A stretch of 64,000 nucleotides of DNA from contig NW_002060959.1 of assembly GCF_000150275.1 (NCBI RefSeq), forward strand, positions 812,172 to 876,171, given 5' to 3'. The DNA is from Trichoplax adhaerens. Its lineage: Eukaryota > Placozoa > Uniplacotomia > Trichoplacea > Trichoplacidae. The notes beneath the pieces are model-generated. The model was given only the letters and a program-made list of their open reading frames with translations. It did no database searches and had not been told where the DNA came from. Position 1 is the first letter of the stretch; every line of letters starts with the position of its first letter. The position numbers and the translations under genes were made by a program. This document shows positions 1-15,069 of this stretch, in pieces.

Positions 1-3000
1 CTTCTTGGAAAGCGTTATAGTTTAAGAAGCGACTATTGTTTATTTGACGTAATTAGAGGAATTCCCCGTTATTCTAGTAGCAGTGGGATATTAAAAATTT
101 AAAATAGAAAAAATTTAAGTTATTTATTTGTTTCATTTAGTTAATTCTCCTTCTTGGCGTAGAAAATAATAGTTACTTTTAAATCTTATAGTAGGTATAA
201 TTTTTACGCTACGCCCTTCTTTGGCCCCCTCATATCCATGTATTCTCTTCCTGACGTTATCATCAATCAATCAATCAATCAACTATTGCACCATCATTAT
301 TATGTATCTAATCAGTAAAGATATGAATTTATTAATCATGCCCATAGGATATTGGCCATCGGAGGATCGGTTTAAATGATTAGCATACCTTTAACACAGC
401 TGGATATATCATTATGATCCATTCATGATGAAATCTGTCGCTACATATCAATCACACGATCTCTTGGAGCTTGCTAACCGGGGGATGGCAAAAATTTTCC
501 GAATACTGTAAGCAGTACAAGATATCAGAAACATGCAGTTCATAGTTAATCAACCATGTATTCGTTGGAATGATGCACATACTGTTATCGAGTTCCTTTC
601 TGTTAGGACTTTAAAAGGAAATATACGAGAGCACAACCTATTTATCCTAGCTCTTCCTTTCAGATTAAAAAGCATCTAACTTGAAATCTATTCTTTGTAA
701 GCTTAGTAATCCACCACTTCCAAAAATTAAAATTTCCTTGAAGGTTAATGATCATCGTCACTATCCGATAAGTTTTATTTCTTTAATTAACTCTGCAATC
801 AATACGAGAGTGTAAACGATTTATGTACAATCCGTTGCTTTATTGAATGCAACCTAAGCGATTGTTTACTGGTATTAGTCATCTCTACCGTCAGTATTAA
901 TGGAAGCAATTGAAAAAATTCAAATTGATTCGGTAGCAATTATTACTTTAATCACCTTAATCGAGACTGTAAAGCGTATACATGTTATATACTTAACTAA
1001 AGGAAATTATGTATTTTTTTAACTACATTCTCATGTCTGTACAGGTTTATTAATGCCCTTGTCACTTGATACCCCCTGCAATTTATCGCAGCTTCAAGGC
1101 TATTCAGGTAAAATGCGATTAGGTGGATGCTTTGTTCGTGTCGGCATTTCAAAGCTTATATAAAATATTTTTACTAAATTAATAATAATTAAGGAATGCA
1201 ATCCTCTAATGTCACCCCATCACTTCGACAGTAAGTAATACAAAAGTGATTAAATTAGTCGTAATGACTAAATAACAGATTACATCATTAATCTTGTCTT
1301 TAACTACTGTAAGAGCACTGGCTAATGATATTGCCATTTACAATGACAACAATTTAATGATGCTTTTCTATTCACTTCTATTGCTAGAAGATTGCAAAAT
1401 TTTGTGTAAACGGAACAGCCAATAACTATACTTCAAAATGATAATAGCTCAATCTATATTTAGCTATTGCCATCATAAGAATAAGTATAAGCCTTTAGAC
1501 TTCATCTCGATCGTTAACCCTAAGTTAATTAATTGATTATCAAGCTTCAATAGCGTAAGTGCTAGTCAAACAAGATTGCAGTCAATAGGTGGAAATAAGA
1601 ATAGATGATAACCAATTGGCAATATGGAGAACAATAATGAAGATTATCATCAACAATGGAAAGATCAAATTGATTCATTTTATACATCATAGACGATCAA
1701 TGCACTTCTATTAAGTTTTTATTCAGCTATTGAAATGGAACAAAAAACATTATGTTTTTCTATGTTCAATGAATTTTATATTAGTCTTCAATTGCTTGAA
1801 GGATATACTTTTGTAAGATTGCGATCGATATTTCAATAGGCGAATAAGATGAAAACTTAGCGTCGACAGCCATGAACTTCATGTCTAACAGATGAGTAAA
1901 TCTTGAAGGGGTATCGACCTTCCTAACGTCGTCTTCAACTTGTATTTAAATATCATAACAACAAATTGCTCTTATAGGTGAACTTATACCGACAGGATAG
2001 TCAAATTAGAGGCTTGGCTTCTTATCGGTAGTCTGATAGTGTACATCAATTTCATTCATTCTTTTTGACATCCTTTCGTAACGCTGATGTCACGAAACTA
2101 CTCATCAATTCTAACGATTACTATAGAACTGATCTAAAAATATTAAGATTATCATGCTGCGATTTTACCCATAACGCCAAGGTACCGATGGGCGACCTAG
2201 ACTTTATCGTTAATTTCCCAATCACCTTGTGAGAAAGTGCTGGAACTTGTAGACAATTACTTTTGTTTACATCGTTCTAATTCCAGACATACCGTAGAAT
2301 TTCGCTAACCAATGAGTTTATTTTCTTGCAAGTAAATGTTGTGGCTACGTAGCTGCTGGATATCAAGATTGGAACCTATTATAAAACATAACTATTTACC
2401 TGGGATTAATGGATCATGTTTTCATTATATTTTACGGCATTATTTCATTGTATGACTCGCAAACTGCCCTTATTCACGAATTGCATGGTGTCAAAGCATA
2501 TTTTTGTCCCTTTAATCTCGTTGTTACTAGTTAAACTTAATTGAAATCAAGCAATACAAATTCATTTCCTAGTCAATAGCTATTTCACTGAAATTTAGCT
2601 TTAGACGCCATTACTTCCTAATCTTTCCCCTAGATAAATATCAACATGATGTTGCAATTAAACTAGGATGGAAACAATATATTATGCATCGATGATGTCA
2701 AGATCTTAACCTACAGGCATAGACGAAACTATTGCCTAAGACCATAAATATATCCGTCATAAACGTAGAATCGCTTTGTTATTGTATTTTTATGTAATGA
2801 GGCTAATAAACTTAATTCAAATTGTCTGCTTTAAGCACAAGAATATTTATAGGCGATGTAGTATGCATAGAAAGTGGAATTTATTCTTTTAAGTAAAATG
2901 ATTCTGTATCGTCATTTTGCATTGGGAAATAATATAATCAGCAGTCATGTATGACCGGTAACAATGATAGATATATTGTCGTAGTAGGATTTAAGCAATT

Positions 3001-3840
3001 GTTTAGTGTGCATATTCCTATTCATTTCTAATCTAAAACAGAAATTAATCAATCAAAATTGTTATTAAAAATAGAGGCAATGAACACGCCCGATTTGAAT
3101 TATTTAAATTTAATTTCTTTTCCCATGCCTTGCGGTTAAATTCGGATTATAATGGCGATTATAATTGCTTTCAATCGCAACATCAATTGTCGCTAAAATG
3201 TTATTTGATTACTAGTACAATAAATATTACCATTAGCTATACACAGAGCTTAACAACATCGACAACGTATTCAATTTTTTCAAATACATTACGTTATCTT
3301 TTATTGTATATTGTGTCCATAGATTATTATTTATTTAAATCGGTTTATAAAATAATCTTACTGTAGATAACGAGCTCAATGGCAATCGCAGAGCACAAGA
3401 GTGAGTATCAAGTATGGCACTAGTGAGATTTGATATTCATTACTTCTTATTTAGTACTTTTATTGTCTCAACACTTTACTACACTTTACTATAGAGCCAG
3501 TTTCTGTAGGACAAGAATTAATTCTAACGTGCTTGTTGGCAATATATCGTATTAACGCGGACGCAGATATTTTTGAAGCTAATACTTTGTAGTTATATTA
3601 TCATTTTACCATTACTGTAAACTCACGGTTGCCTATAAATTTCTTATGAGTTGAGCTTATCGAATTAGCTTGGATAGAAACAAATGCCATGCAATTAGGA
3701 CTTACTTATCAAGTAATAATAGTATGTTATAGCCTTGGCTATGTTTTGCTTTACTATCGCAAACACGAATAATAAACGAAAATTGAGTTTCTGTCTTATG
3801 CAGTTAAAGCATACCTTCCTCTGCTTAATTAATAAGTGTG
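1..3840. other. AT-rich region without recognised gene
   Basis: I see no exon chain or known protein motif on either strand here. Open frames are short, rich in Ile, Asn, Tyr and Ser, and lack splice-phase partners. A short ATCA microsatellite lies at 261-283. The region is probably intergenic or deep intronic sequence. Confidence 0.5.
261..283. repeat. (ATCA)n microsatellite
   Basis: About five tandem copies of the tetranucleotide ATCA can be read directly. Confidence 0.85.
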
Positions 3841-4418
3841 TGTCATGGTACGAACCACCGTGAAGAGTAAATGACTAAATTTAGTAGTTAACATTTATAT
3901 ATTACGATAACTAATAATGACTTACAGTAAGAACTACGGTAGCTATTATATTGTTACAGTAAATTATGCTGTACTGTAGCAAGAGTTCTTGTATGGTAAC
4001 TAATGTTTATTGATTATATGGTTATATCTTGTAACGCTTGTAATGAATATTCAGAAGATATTCAATTACAGATGATACTATAAATAATTCTATGTATGGA
4101 CATACTGTAATTTAATTATATATAATTATGTAGAATCGTTCAGTACATGTCCAAGATTACAAATAATTTCTGTGTTAATTTAGCTATCCAATACGAACTA
4201 AATTTCATGAACTGTTATGACTTATGCATGATAGCAGCTGCCGAAGGGTATTTAAGCTTAGCAGATAGTTGAATAAAAGAGAAGTTCTACAGTTACTTAA
4301 CGTAGAAGCAAAGGCGTCTAAATTCTTGAGAGATAGTTAAGGGATACTGAATCCCGGAGACTACGGTAATTTAGAGATTTGCTTTACGCTATCCTTGTCA
4401 CGAAGCTGGTTTTTGACA
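3841..4418 (+). mobile_element. Degraded solo LTR, family A
   Basis: This stretch begins TGTCATGGTACGAAC and ends near CTGGTTTTTGACA. It is similar, on the opposite strand, to the clean solo LTR at 28745-29183. Shared landmarks in the same order are the start, a GTTACAGTAAATT block, a TATTTAAGC/TATATAAG-type TATA box, a GTTGAATAAA polyadenylation-type signal, an AAGGCGTCTAAATTCTTG block and the end CCTTGTCACGAAGCTGG. This copy is longer (about 578 bp) because of extra AT-rich sequence in its first half. The flanks GTGTG and GTGCG could be a decayed 5 bp target-site duplication. TATA and poly(A) signals inside TG...CA-type ends are typical of LTR retrotransposons. No gag-pol is present. Confidence 0.75.
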
Positions 4419-7388
4419 GTGCGAAATATTTTAGCGTGAGCTGAAGCTTACCAATTATTATATGTACAATTCATAACTCCCTCCGATATTTTCAAGTCAA
4501 CATATGCGTATATATCAGAAAATGTAACGAGATAAATATCAAGACAGTTTTATGTTCTTATTCCATTAAGTAGAGTACACATAGATTTTAATTTAACCTC
4601 CTTAAACTATTTAGACAGATCTGCTGTGTTCATAATAAAACCAATCAATCCATATTTCTATCACATTTATTTACGTACAAAACAATAAGCCAATGATCAA
4701 ATTGCCATGGAAAGAAAATGGTCAGTTCCTGTGAAATATTAAAAATTGTAGCGCCTGATGTAATGTACACTACTAACTTTTAAATTTATACGAACTAAGT
4801 ATTACGTTTCATAAATAGAAAAGCTGAAAAATTAAATTTGAATATACATTAATAGCGTGAAATTCAAGGTGACCAAAGGCTATTGCTAATATTGATCAAA
4901 GAGTACTGTGATTAAAATCTTATTTTCAATATCCAACAGAAATGACGATAATAGTATGTGATCTTATTGCGCTTGTATATGATAGTCTTAAATATCTGAT
5001 GTTAAAATAGGCGATGCGTAAATAATAAAGCTAATAAATTTTAAAGGCTGCGTTTGTTTTATTGCAAATTGGTTACTTCAATTTATCAATTTTCTTTAAC
5101 TTTTCACAGGTTTGAGGTAATGAGTTGCAAAGTACTTTACTATATCACTTTAGGTAATGAAGTTTATAATATGACGCCAACCAATTTCGTATTTTTACAT
5201 ATTATTGTAATCCTCATGGTTTCCAAATGACGAATACCACTTAAGCTATTATGACGTATTTATGCTAGATTCATTCTACTACAAGATTGCAAAGGTATAA
5301 ATATTGCCTGAGTTTACTTTACATCTATTTATTCTCAAAGTGTATTTCGACTTCTAACCTATCATAATCACACTTTATGCGATGTGATGATAACTAAAAT
5401 TTAGTCAAGGCGATGATTCAAATTCTCTCTCCCTTTATACGAGGTATTTCTTTCAGGATCAGTTATAAGTATTATGAAGAGGAATGCCTCATGACTCCGC
5501 TATTCAAAGTGGAACGGTATACAATACTAACAGTTGTGGATTAAGCGATTTATGGAATACGCTCGCAGTATTATTCTAACTAATTTGAAATCTTGCAGCT
5601 AAATATCAGCACAATTTATTGATAATTACTTAAACTTCGAGTTAATTATGCTGTTGAAGCTACTAGTATACTAAACTGACTTCATTTTAATCAAGTTTAT
5701 TAATAAAACTCCTTACGACTACGTTATCAGAGTGATTTTACTTCACAGATTATAAACGTAAGGAGAAGATAAATTATAAATTTTATCACCTAGTTACATT
5801 GCTATGAGCACCATATACTTATTATAGTATGCCAAAATAATAGCTTATAGCAGCTCAATACATGAAACATCACCAACTATTTCAAAAAGCCTAACAGCTC
5901 TTCATCAATTAATAATGCTATTTGCAGAGACCCTTTAAATTCGTCAAAACCAATATCATGTTGTCGAAATAAATATAACCAAATATTCAAGAGCTCACTT
6001 CATAAACATCCCGTTTTATTCGTATGGAGTACGCGTACTTTAGTCAGAATTGATTATTAGATGAATAAACACCCTTTAGGATAATTAAATAATCTTTACA
6101 TCCAAATCCATAATCATAACGGGATTATTAGTAGAATGTAGAGTAGTTATCCATACAATTTTCAATTTCATTACCAGACTCTATTAGTCTTTAAACAGAG
6201 AGAGTAATGGTAATAACCAGATAATAAAGCCTGCTGAGAAATCACTTTTATACGTACGAGTATATAGTGTAGCTAGCAATCGTATAGTCAGTTTGCTACC
6301 AATTGAATCTATTTCAATAATAACTCAACTATTAATAATAATTCTTATTATGCTAGCGATATTGCTGCAAGAATGACCCACAGATTGATCCTTTAGTGCA
6401 TTGCTAATTAAGGCATGGTATTAAAGCGTCTCGTCTCGCCACAAGATTCCATATCAATTATCCTAAAATTTATAGATAGCGTCATTATTAAATTGAAAGA
6501 CTTTAGTACTGTGATCCATTTTAGGAATCTTTATCATAGCCTAGTTATCTAGGCCGATCTTAATTCAGAAGTCTCATGATTAGACGTTTAGTAATTTTGA
6601 ATACCTTAATATGTTGATGAAATTAGCAGATACTAAATCTGATCTTACTCTCTGTGCTTTTATAAATGCTTTGCTATCCGTTACTTAGAAGAAACCCTTC
6701 CATTGAAAATTAAATTTGGATTTATAGATAAATTTGCGCTGTTTCAGTTCGTTCAAAGAACTAAATAACTGAACAATTGATGTAGCACTTGCAGTACTAA
6801 GTACGAGATCCTTTTAAACTCTACGGACTTACTCAAAATATTGCGTGAATACAGCTAGTTGAGTCTTATATATTGTTGATTCTATAATATCTTGGGTTAA
6901 TTGTTTCTATCATACCTACACAAACAGCAAGCTGATATCGAAAATAAATTGGATTCGCCGACTAAAACGAATTAGTTAAGTGAATAGATCGCTAGAGAGG
7001 TAGTGCACTAAGCCATTCACATATATATATTAAACTTTGCTGAATCTTTCTAAAATTCTAAAAGTAATTGCTGATTTCAGACATTCGCAAGCACGCCGCT
7101 AAATACAAGAAAATCAATTAATTATCAAGCATTTGTACATTAGATAGTTTTTGCTATAGTACTAATTTAAACGACAAAGAATTGCTTTATATAATCATGA
7201 CGATAGGAGAGCGTGAGTATTTAGAGTCGTACTGTGGGTTAATCTTAGAGAGTATAAACCTGACAGTAGACTCGTAGTATAATTTCTATAATAGTTTTAG
7301 CATTTCCTCGTTACAGATTCCGATTCGTAACAAGTACAATTGCATGATTTATGACAGAAACCTTATTAGTTTCCATGATCGTACGCAA
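4419..7388. other. AT-rich region without recognised gene
   Basis: No coding exon, RNA gene or repeat could be supported between the LTR copy and the assembly gap. Confidence 0.5.
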
Positions 7389-7438
7389 NNNNNNNNNNNN
7401 NNNNNNNNNNNNNNNNNNNNNNNNNNNNNNNNNNNNNN
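7389..7438. other. Assembly gap (50 N)
   Basis: Fifty consecutive N characters, a scaffold gap. The true gap size may differ. Confidence 0.99.
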
Positions 7439-10400
7439 TAATATACTACAGATACTCCACATATAATCTACTGTAGAGTAGTATAAATTTTCAAGAAACG
7501 AAGACAACATTTCGATAAAATTCTAACCACGTTAGCACTTGTACTTCATGCATGACAGGTTTGCACGAGTATCATGACTCCTGTAATAAAAGTATACTAA
7601 GCAGCCAAGTTTCAGGAAATTCTGATATAAGAAATAATAAATGAAAACTAAAGCTAGTAATGGCCCTAGGTGGAACTTCTTATCGATTATATTAAATACA
7701 GTATAAAATGTCTTAAAAGAAGATATGGCTATTTTCAGATTTAAATGGCAAAACTGAATCTATGTGCTCTAGATAAAATTCTAAATTAGGTGATTTTATG
7801 CGATTAGACTATACAAAAATTGCCTACAACGTTACAGAAATCGTCTTTTACCTTCATAGTGAAATTATTTAATTTTTAATGAATTAAGGTGCCTTATGAG
7901 TGTAGTTGTACCAATATATACGCATTTGTGGGTTATGTCGTATCGAAACCACACTGTTTTCTTATTTGTTACTTTATTATAGAATTTACGCGTTTATTAT
8001 TTTATAAGTACAATTTATATAACATATGCAAGATATATCAAACGTCATAAAAACATCTGCTAAAATTATCAATCATTAGCATAATAGTAGCATGGGCCTG
8101 ACTTTATTCAAGCAACGCCAAAAAAAACAATAGGGGGGTGAAACATAAGCTAAATTAATTATAAATGTCTAATATCACTTTAATTAGATTTAGGTACTGT
8201 CCATGCCTCAAATGCTGCTACTTTCTGTCAGTAAACACTTATTTCTTACAGTGACCTGTTACTGCAAATCGAATCAAGAATTATGGCCTTATGTTGTTTC
8301 TTTTTCATATTCATTAGTTAGCTAATATCAAATTAATTTAAAATTAATATATTTAATTAAAACTGATTATAATATTTATACCTCCCTCAGATTTCTTTCC
8401 ACCAACCATTAAATCCGTAATAATTACATTTTAATTCTCATGATATTGATATAATTACATTTGGTACAAATTATATTAAATTAAACTTTCACGCTATCAA
8501 ATTAAGGATCACGTCTGATTGTTTCATTCAATTATTCTTAAATAATTTAAATCACTAAGTCAATGGATATCAAACCAACACTCAATCTGGTAAGAATAAT
8601 TTATAATTTGCCAAAATTCAATAAACTTATAAGATGTTTAGAAAGTCTTCCACTATAACTTTAAAAAAAAATATACCCAAAAATCTGTAAGTTATTGCAA
8701 AACATTTTGCACCTATCTCAAATTCTAGCGCACAAAATGTGAAGCTAAGCCGGAGAAGCAAAATTGTCGCAGCCTACTTAGTACATTATGGATTTGTCAG
8801 TAATAGTAAAAGCAATATCGTTAACGCAATTTCAAATGCGCATTCTTAAGACCCTTTCGAAGCATTTAAAATACTTATATTATACAATGTGCATCATACC
8901 AACTATTAACCAATATCAAGCAAAAATAAGGCTCAGTTTTTATATCACATTAATTTTATTTATTTTCTAAGATGAATATTTTATTCAATAAATTTAGATT
9001 ATGATCTATATTCGAACTAATTGAAATATTTCAATATCTCACAAGTAGCAATCTAATTTGTTAATTTTGTTACTATACGAGTAATATGAAAAATGGAAAT
9101 AAAAATATCGAAGCTACTAACTTTCCCAAAGAATTATTGTTATGTCTCAATTAATTTAAAATTGGTAAAAATATTTTTCAATACGTTTGCTGTACATCAC
9201 TGATCAAGGTCTATTTAGCTATATTACTAATGTGCATGTACTATACCGTACATAAAATTAAAAGGAACTCCAATCTCAATCCCAAAGCACCAATGAAAAT
9301 CGTATTCATTGCAAAGCTGATCTTTCAATTCAATTATTTCAATATGATGTAATTCCTCATTAATTACCTTAATTTGAATTTCTCTTGCCATAAATTCCAT
9401 AAAACTGCAATACTAATCATTTCCTGATAATAAATAATAACCTTGACTCTTATTTGCCATATCATTCAAGCGAGAATTTATAAATTCTACGCTTGATACT
9501 GATTATAATATACTCGTGTAAGGTAATTATGTAATTTAATGCTACTTCTATGCATCTTAATTCTCTTAAGCATTAATAATTTAAGCTTAATCATATCGAA
9601 TAAAACTGAGCTAGCTAGATTTATTTCATTCTTTCCACCAAATATGAGACCTATAGCTTTCAGCAATATTGCCATGAATCCTAAATTCAGCTCCCGTATA
9701 TAACGTCTATTCATATTTTGAGCCTTATTAATATCGTTAATTTATTCAAATCTTGCAGAAGGATTGATGATAGTTTTCAACCTTAATTTTAGTATTGCTA
9801 CACATTTAATACAATTATTAATCATTCTTTTCTGTATGACGTTATTACAGATTCGAGCCTAAGCTCCTTGAAATTTAAATATTTTTTCCATGATCAACAC
9901 TCTTAGATGTAAATTTGGGTAAAGTTATACACCATTCATAAACATTAAGGTTTCATTTGTGAAAGATATCACACGGTTGTAATTTAATATGATATCATCC
10001 TATTTAAATTATTTGGACATCTGATATACAAATAAAAGCCAATACAGTTGTGATTTATAGCAATGATAATACGTCAGAAGATCATCTACTTTGCACGCAA
10101 TGTATGTAAAAGATGATACAGAAGAGAATAATTAGCTACTAGGCGAAAGATATTCAAAATCATGATAATGATTTCCATCCAAAATTTATTTTAATTCATA
10201 TATGCATGTATGATGCCTTATTTTTCATGTCGTTAAAAGCAGTTTGAGCCAAGATCCAAGATACTAATACAAATCTTGATGAAAACATAGTAGTTTAATA
10301 AATCTACCAAAGAGCTATTTATTTTAGTATATTGCAGTATTCAGCAGAATAATGTAGTTTGACCATAAATTAAAAAAAATATTAGCTAATACTTTCTCCC

Positions 10401-13400
10401 AGTGTTAATTTACAACCAAAAAATATAAAAACAAAAAGGGATTTTTTATAATGGCGATAATATTTCTTTGTCTTATAAGATATTTCTTGTTACGCTGCGT
10501 TTACAATTCAAATTCTTTACTAATGTATATTCAGTAGGAATTAGCCATGCATTATTGTCTTGTTAAATCATAAAGCTCTTTAGTAGCTGCATTGATTATT
10601 ATATAGAAAGAGAAACCTACTAGCTATCGATTCATAGTCTTGGAGATTGCAACGCCTCGTGTGTATGTATAGTTAATATAATCACTTGCTATAAAATCTT
10701 AACCAGATCTCAGCAATCATAACGTTAAAATTTAAGAATGTTGCCTTAGATTTTATTATTAATAACTTTAGCTTGTTTTGAATATAGAAATCCTGCATAT
10801 ACTTCGCTATTAGCCTAGCATAATGAATATAATAATTATTTTACTTAAAGAGCTGAAATGCAACAATTCGAACCATGACGGCTCCTTTGTACAGTTAAAA
10901 TGCAATGAGTAGAAGAAGTATTAAGAAAGTCCTTGATAGCGTATTTGAGTAGAAAAGGAATCATAGAGTCAGCAGTAAGTCATCTATTATGCAAATAAAC
11001 CATAACCTTTCGATGGCTAACCGACTTTGCTAGGTAATACACGCCTCAATTTTTATTGCAGCAATGTAATATTAAGTTACTAATGCAAAAAATCTGAGGA
11101 CTTTTTAACCCTTTTAATGTGAGAATCTAGATGTACTATAAAGAGAATTATATACAGCAATCATCTTCAAAAGCATCTTAAGAGATGCTTGAGGCAAACA
11201 TAGCCTATATTTTTATCAGTAAATACAAAATACGTTATATATGATACTACTATACTTATACTATAGTTAACGCCACTACGACTAATAATCTATGCGAGAG
11301 AGCAAACCCAATATTAAAATGGCATTTACAAGCACATTGCATAACATATTTCTTCTTGAGTAAGATTAGACTGCCAGTCACTTACAGTATAAATACCATT
11401 TGAACTTAAAATTGGCAGTACATTTTAACTTTGATTATACATCATCATGTCTCTGAATCGTTCGAGGATTGAACTTGAGCATATCTAGTTTGGGGGCATG
11501 CTAATTTATAAGATGCTAACAATTAGCTCTTCGCTGAAGAACTAATATTAAAGAAGTCAACTCCAATACTACGAATACACGTACGCCGCATTTCCCTTGG
11601 TGCAAAACAGAAAATGAGACCATTAGGTCAAATACTGCTACAAATTGAGTCTTTTGATGTGGTTGCAAAATACCATCACATCAGCAAATTACGGACTTGT
11701 ATTATAAATCTATACCGTTATTTTTGTATTATACAAGCTAGTGCTATTACGTTAGTTTTCTAGCACAACGCAGCAACCAATCTAATGCAAAAACGATGCT
11801 ATCACTATTTCGTCTCTACTTTTACTCTTCTGCTTATGCTGGTGAACACAAATTAAAAAGCAATTTAGTGCTAATAAAGAGAGCACTATTCGTGATAGCA
11901 GAATCGTGAATCTATCCGAAAATTTTGTCTTTGAATAATTGATTTCCCAGACGGACAAAATTATGAAATTGAAATTAAATGGGTACGTAATCATTGTTTT
12001 TTATCTGAAAGTAAAAATTTTATCAGAATATCACGAACGCCGGTTATTGTAATTATTCATGTAAAAATGGATGATGAGACTGATCTTCCTTCCGCCTAAT
12101 GAAAGCAATGAATCTTCTTGCTTAACGTCTAAAATCTTCGACGTTGTAAGAACTTGAAATGATAGCATAGCCAGCCGCGGTCAGTAACGATAATAACATC
12201 CATAGAGTTTTACGACTAGGATGTAAATATCTTAATATTAATTACGAAAAATTGAAAAGCACTGGCATACATACTACGTTGTAATATGAGGTATACTAGT
12301 AGAGTTGAGTATTATTATAATAAATTCATAATTTCAGTCCCATGGAAGTAAGGGAAGCATATCGGAACTGAGATATTGAATTTATTTCAATAAACTAATA
12401 TAAACTGTATAATTTTGAAAATGCTGTATCGATCAATCAACTTTCATTTCATTGTAAGGGACACAATCGCTTTGAGACGATGATCATGATGATTTTATCT
12501 ATCAACTGATTTATATATGAGTGTCATTTAATATCAGCATGAACTGTCATTAATACGGCAACCGGTCGATTGAAATCTGCTAAGTTTTTAAACTGATACT
12601 TTCTTCGAATTGATCTTTTTTACAATATTTTGCAGAGTATTTTAGGCTAAGCAAATTTCGTGCTAAGATTTGCCGATATCCTCACATATTCACTACAGAA
12701 ATTATGCCGTAGCGTTGGTGAATTTATTTATTATTAAGGTATTCTTGTCACACAAATCATGCAATTTGCTAAGCAACTGTAAAGAAATTTAGAATGATCT
12801 CCTTCAATTTTGATTGCATCTTCGTTTGTTGATACTGTCGTACAGGTGAAAATGTGTGACGATTTTTTATGTGCATATTGTTTAGTCAGAAACGGCACGG
12901 GAACTTGTAAATTTGAAGTATTACATTTTAGCTCAGGCTCATAAATAGGCAATTTATCAATTTTATAAGCTTTCAAACAATAAAGATTGACCAATGTATG
13001 CTAAATACTTTTCTCGTATCGGAATATAGTCGTAGGTGTCTTTAAATTCAAGGTCCAATAATATAGCAGAATTACTATCAACTACAACAATTTCAACATC
13101 TATAACTATTCTCTACTAACTGTTAAATATTGTATTATAAAAAGTGACAACATATAAGCTCCAGTAGGATGGTGATAAACTGTCTAATAAATACTGTTGG
13201 CTATTCCAGGCTAAGGTAAAAATATTAAGAATTTATAGTTTAAAATGCAATTTACCTTCGCTAAATGTTCCAAATTGTGTTTAGCCAACGAGCATGACTT
13301 CTTTGATAATACTGAATATCTTACCATGTACCAATTAGTAAGTTCGATCGCCACAACAATTTCTATCGGAATCTTCTCATTAAAACAGTTATACCAAAGC

Positions 13401-15069
13401 CAGAATGATTGAAATTACATCCAACTTTATTCACGCATTCCGAAACAGGATTAAAATGCAATAAAAAATTGTAACACTTTTTATTCAGATGATATATGAA
13501 GAATAAACTGCTTAGCTAGTAAGTAAACCTCGACGAAACTATTGCGGATAATAAATGCTAGATAAATCAATTAATAATTAATTAGCAAAAGACGTCATTA
13601 CTACGTATTTACTACTACGTAAGCTATTATGATAAATCTATGCAATAATTGAAATTATATATCAATGTTAGACTCTTCATAGAATTAGCCCCAACATTGC
13701 TAGTAAATCTTCAAATAAATTATAATATATTAGGCTGTAATAATGTCCAAAAAGTTAGTATATCGGTATATGATGGTCAAATAGACAACAGTAATAAAAT
13801 TGAAGACACATAGTATGAATATACGTCATCACATTCGTAATGGCATATATAATGTTAATTGGATTTTGGTATCCACGCTTATTATTATCGTATTTATAAA
13901 TTTAGGAAATAATGCGTTAGAACAAAGTAGCTATTCTTGCTGTTACTACTGAATAGGTCGGTGATAATCTAATTACTTGCCACGCTTATCAACATGATGA
14001 TAAACTTCCTCCGGCTAGTTTATTCCTAAAATTCGATTACCTTCTTCGAAGGGACGCTTATAATTGGTCCTTATTGCACAATTTATGATTTATAATTTGA
14101 TCATTATATTATATTGACTATCGTAGTGAACTTTATCAACTGTCGGTCTTCATCTATTCATTATTAAGATTCGCAATTAACATTACGGTAGTCAATATTT
14201 TGGACGATATCCTAAATATAAAATTCTATGAGCTCAATTTTTGTCGCAAAAGTTTTAATCAAACTCTAATAAAAACATTCCTTTATCTAATATAATATCA
14301 CATTTATTAAGATTGTGCATGCTAAACTTAGGTAAACGTAGATTATAAAATCACCAATGGAGCCAAATAGTGGAATCTTTAAGTATGTGCAAGATATGAT
14401 TCAAAGTAAATACAATTTTGATAAAATTATTGCAGTATTTAGCAATAGTTTTAGTTTTTGCTATTATGAGTCTGATGGCCAGCGATTTACAGATTACTTT
14501 TGCCAAATCTGCTTTAATGTTCTGATATTCTAAAATTCTAAAAGTTGAAATTTTGGACTTAACACAAGTTTTTGTTATCACATAAAAGAATTATTAATCG
14601 CTTAAAAATAGAACTTTCGTTAACGATTGCAAATAAAATCTTGTGTCATAAAACATAATAGTACATATCTTGGAACGGTTTGAGGTATTAAACTTACTTT
14701 AGACGTAGTGCAAGAGCTATTAAAATCTCACTTTACATAATTTGACAGAGGTAGCATATTTCTAATTATAAAGTCATGGTCATTTAAAAAAGTGAACATA
14801 ATCATTAGATCTAATTTGCCTTTTAAAACGATTAGATACGTTGAAGTTTTGTACTTGAAATGGAATCACTTTGCCTTCAAAAGGTTTATTATTCCTTTTA
14901 GCATACTTTATTTCGTCATTATTCTTAATTTATAGAGTGCATATATTCTTTTGTTTTAAAAATATCTTAGCGTGAGCTGTAATCATTTAGGAAGAGTCTG
15001 TATAATTCCGATACCGATTATAAGAAAAGGATCTTTATAGAAGAATAAGCGTGACAAATCTAAAAGTAA
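7439..15069. other. AT-rich region without recognised gene
   Basis: Several open frames of 60-86 codons occur on both strands (for example minus strand 12734-12994) but none has family motifs or phase-compatible neighbouring exons. The last part, just below 15070, probably includes the HHEX 3' untranslated region. No gene is claimed. Confidence 0.45.

Noticed and set aside
12734-12994. Minus-strand open frame of 86 codons with fairly coding-like composition
   Set aside because: No recognised family, no convincing acceptor or partner exon, and frames of this length are expected by chance in 64 kb.
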